From the NCBI GenBank assembly GCA_964553535.1, contig CAZKLK010000093.1, positions 1-7,437 on the forward strand: DNA of 7,437 nucleotides. The letters run 5' to 3'. Below, piece after piece: positions 6,396 through 7,437 of this stretch. The notes beneath the pieces were generated by a model. It did not search any database. It had not been told where the DNA came from and saw only the letters and a list, made by a program, of their open reading frames with translations. This DNA comes from JALHSV01 sp964553535 (GTDB lineage Bacteria; Nitrospirota; Thermodesulfovibrionia; Thermodesulfovibrionales; SM23-35). How positions within the stretch are numbered: position 1 is the first letter of the stretch; each line of letters starts with the position of its first letter. Made by a program: the position numbers and the translations under genes.

Positions 6396-7336
6396 TAGTA
6401 GTATTTGTGGCATTTGCCGCAAATGTTTTGGACGGGGAATAGATTTTTGTGATGATCGGAACTGTGCGGATCATGGCAGCTCATACAGTCCATCTCTTTC
6501 CCCGGCTTGTCCGGGTCGGGGACTTCTATCTCGAACCCGGGTCTTGCAGTATCCGGGATCTTCTTTGTCCATGGAACGCTGGGGTCTTTAACTCCCCTAA
6601 CCGGATGTACCCTCTTCCCGGGGACAATGACAACATGGCGTCCGTCAGCCTTTGCCTTATGACATGTAAGGCATAGGTCGTGGGCAGATTTGGGGAGCAA
6701 ATCCGGGTGGTTCGAAACGTGGGGAAGGTGGCACGCCGTGCACCCGCCGACCGGGATAATGGAATGCACATATTTTCTGGTGAATTTGTCTTTTTCATGG
6801 CAACTGAGACAAAGCTCAGGCTGCGGGGTTCTCACAAGATGATCGAAATTCGAACTGTGAGGAGCGTGGCATCCCATGCACAGGCCTATATTCGTATGTC
6901 CCGACTTGCCCCTGAATTTTTTCTGGTCATGACAGTCATAGCAGATGCCGGGGATATCCTTCAAAAGGATTTTCGGGTATTTTGACTGATGGGCATCGTG
7001 GCAGCCCGTGCATTTGCCTGTGGAAATCACCTTATGTACCGACTTGCCCTTGAAGTTCGCCTCTTCATGACATGTGTAGCAGAGTCCCGGCATGCTCTGC
7101 GTGAGTACAATGCTTCCCTTGTCGGCAGGATGATTTTTACCCTCAACCCGCATGTGGCAGGTTGCACAGCCCCCGGCCACGGCCGCATGGACGCTTTTCG
7201 CCTTTTGCTTGAATTTGGGGTGGCATGCTATGCAAGGATTTTCCTGTGCGGAACTGCGGTCAGGCATGAAAAGTTGCGTGAAGAGAACAAACGCGCCAAA
7301 GACAATAACGGTCACAGCGATCAATGCTGTTTTCAA
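6395..7336 (-). CDS. Secreted 11-heme c-type cytochrome (cytochrome c3 / doubled-CXXCH family)
   Basis: The protein has 313 residues and a TTG start backed by a strong Shine-Dalgarno. Residues 1-30 form a signal peptide (MKTA, hydrophobic core at about 4-24, probable cleavage after SSA). The mature part has eleven CxxCH sites beginning at C35, 57, 86, 109, 132, 153, 176, 199, 222, 284 and 306. Abundant extra histidines (such as VH, PH and AH) can act as distal ligands. Residues about 84-226 are a tandem repeat of a roughly 45-residue two-heme module of the form LCxxCH-F-K-VH-G-CxxCH-H-LL. A low-heme linker at about 227-283 precedes the last heme pair. No lipobox or C-terminal anchor is seen, so it is most likely a soluble periplasmic electron carrier, although export is possible. 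It is the first gene after the promoter and lies 10 bases from NHL gene A. The cytochrome assignment is certain; its redox partners are inferred. Confidence 0.93.
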   Translation of the reverse strand: MKTALIAVTVIVFGAFVLFTQLFMPDRSSAQENPCIACHPKFKQKAKSVHAAVAGGCATCHMRVEGKNHPADKGSIVLTQSMPGLCYTCHEEANFKGKSVHKVISTGKCTGCHDAHQSKYPKILLKDIPGICYDCHDQKKFRGKSGHTNIGLCMGCHAPHSSNFDHLVRTPQPELCLSCHEKDKFTRKYVHSIIPVGGCTACHLPHVSNHPDLLPKSAHDLCLTCHKAKADGRHVVIVPGKRVHPVRGVKDPSVPWTKKIPDTARPGFEIEVPDPDKPGKEMDCMSCHDPHSSDHHKNLFPVQNICGKCHKYY

Positions 7337-7344
7337 ATTGCGGA

Positions 7345-7352
7345 CTCCTTTT
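7345..7352 (-). promoter_or_regulatory. Strong Shine-Dalgarno that fixes the TTG start of the 11-heme cytochrome
   Basis: AAAAGGAG on the minus strand lies 8 bases ahead of the TTG at 7336. This is ideal spacing and supports a non-ATG start with a complete signal peptide. A CTGAAA element (minus strand 7355-7350) partly overlaps it and can pair with TTTCAG at 7374-7369 across a 13-base loop. The ribosome site may therefore be partly masked in the 5' leader. Confidence 0.75.
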
Positions 7353-7383
7353 CAGAAAATTATGAATACTGAAATTACAGGAT

Positions 7384-7412
7384 ATTTTAATTTTTGAAAA
7401 GAAGGTTGTCAA
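7384..7412 (-). promoter_or_regulatory. Sigma70-like promoter for the cytochrome/NHL operon
   Basis: Read on the minus strand, a perfect -35 box TTGACA (7412-7407) is followed by exactly 17 bases and a -10 box TAAAAT (7389-7384), which matches five of six consensus positions. Transcription would begin near 7377, leaving a leader of about 40 bases before the TTG start at 7336. The spacer is AT-rich. This is the best promoter match seen in the window, and no gene starts between it and the 11-heme cytochrome. Assignment rests on sequence alone. Confidence 0.7.
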
Positions 7413-7422
7413 TAACAACCTT
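7402..7422. repeat. Perfect 8-bp inverted repeat overlapping the -35 box (candidate operator)
   Basis: The arms AAGGTTGT and ACAACCTT are perfectly complementary around a 5-base centre. The -35 hexamer (7407-7412) lies across one arm and the centre, so a dimeric regulator bound here would compete with RNA polymerase. The alternative is a transcription terminator of the gene lying upstream beyond 7437. On the minus strand the stem is followed by CTTTTC, a short and poor T-tract, so the operator reading is slightly favoured. Confidence 0.45.
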
Positions 7423-7437
7423 GATTCCTGCCATTTA

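Noticed and set aside
6385..6474. N-terminal extension of NHL protein A to an upstream ATG
   Set aside because: It would overlap the cytochrome gene by 80 bases and place 30 polar residues before a clean lipoprotein signal. The ATG at 6384 has its own AAAGGAG.
1..7437. CRISPR array, tRNA, rRNA, transposase or integrase
   Set aside because: No regularly spaced direct repeats, cloverleaf-like stretches or recombinase motifs were seen on either strand.

Overview
The window looks like an extracellular electron-transfer (EET) or cytochrome-export locus from an anaerobic or metal-respiring Gram-negative bacterium. It holds six complete genes, all on the minus strand, reading from about 7336 down to 6. 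Every gene carries an export signal: a signal peptide, a lipobox or an N-terminal membrane anchor. Three genes encode multiheme c-type cytochromes with 11, 4 and 8 predicted heme sites (23 in total). Two encode six-bladed NHL beta-propeller lipoproteins, and one encodes an outer-membrane beta-barrel. This gene content is typical of Desulfobacterota/Geobacterales, Nitrospirota and related uncultured lineages. The mid-range GC and a GTCATTGCGAG-type palindromic repeat fit an environmental genome of that kind, but the genus cannot be named from the window.

Layout in transcription order. (1) At 7384-7422 there is a strong sigma70-like promoter whose -35 box lies inside a perfect inverted repeat. 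(2) An 11-heme periplasmic cytochrome follows (6395-7336, TTG start). (3) Ten bases later comes NHL lipoprotein A (5341-6384). (4) An AT-rich gap of about 340 bp (5000-5340) has poly-T runs, a possible internal promoter and a possible 30-codon leader ORF whose stop overlaps the next start. (5) The outer-membrane beta-barrel spans 3113-4999 (GTG start). (6) NHL lipoprotein B (2034-3113) begins on the last base of the barrel stop codon. (7) A tetraheme secreted cytochrome (1299-1991) resembles the small filament-forming type (OmcE-like, inferred). (8) A membrane-anchored cytochrome with seven CxxCH sites and one CxxxCH site (6-1298) starts immediately after the preceding stop.

As a working model (inference), the anchored octaheme cytochrome takes electrons at the inner membrane and the 11-heme cytochrome shuttles or stores them in the periplasm. 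The barrel, with one or both propeller lipoproteins, forms the outer-membrane passage or assembly site, and the tetraheme protein is the exported terminal carrier or nanowire subunit. The most unusual points are the palindromic repeat read in frame inside the octaheme gene, its CxxxCH heme motif, the two paralogous propellers on either side of the barrel gene, and the leader-ORF arrangement ahead of the barrel.
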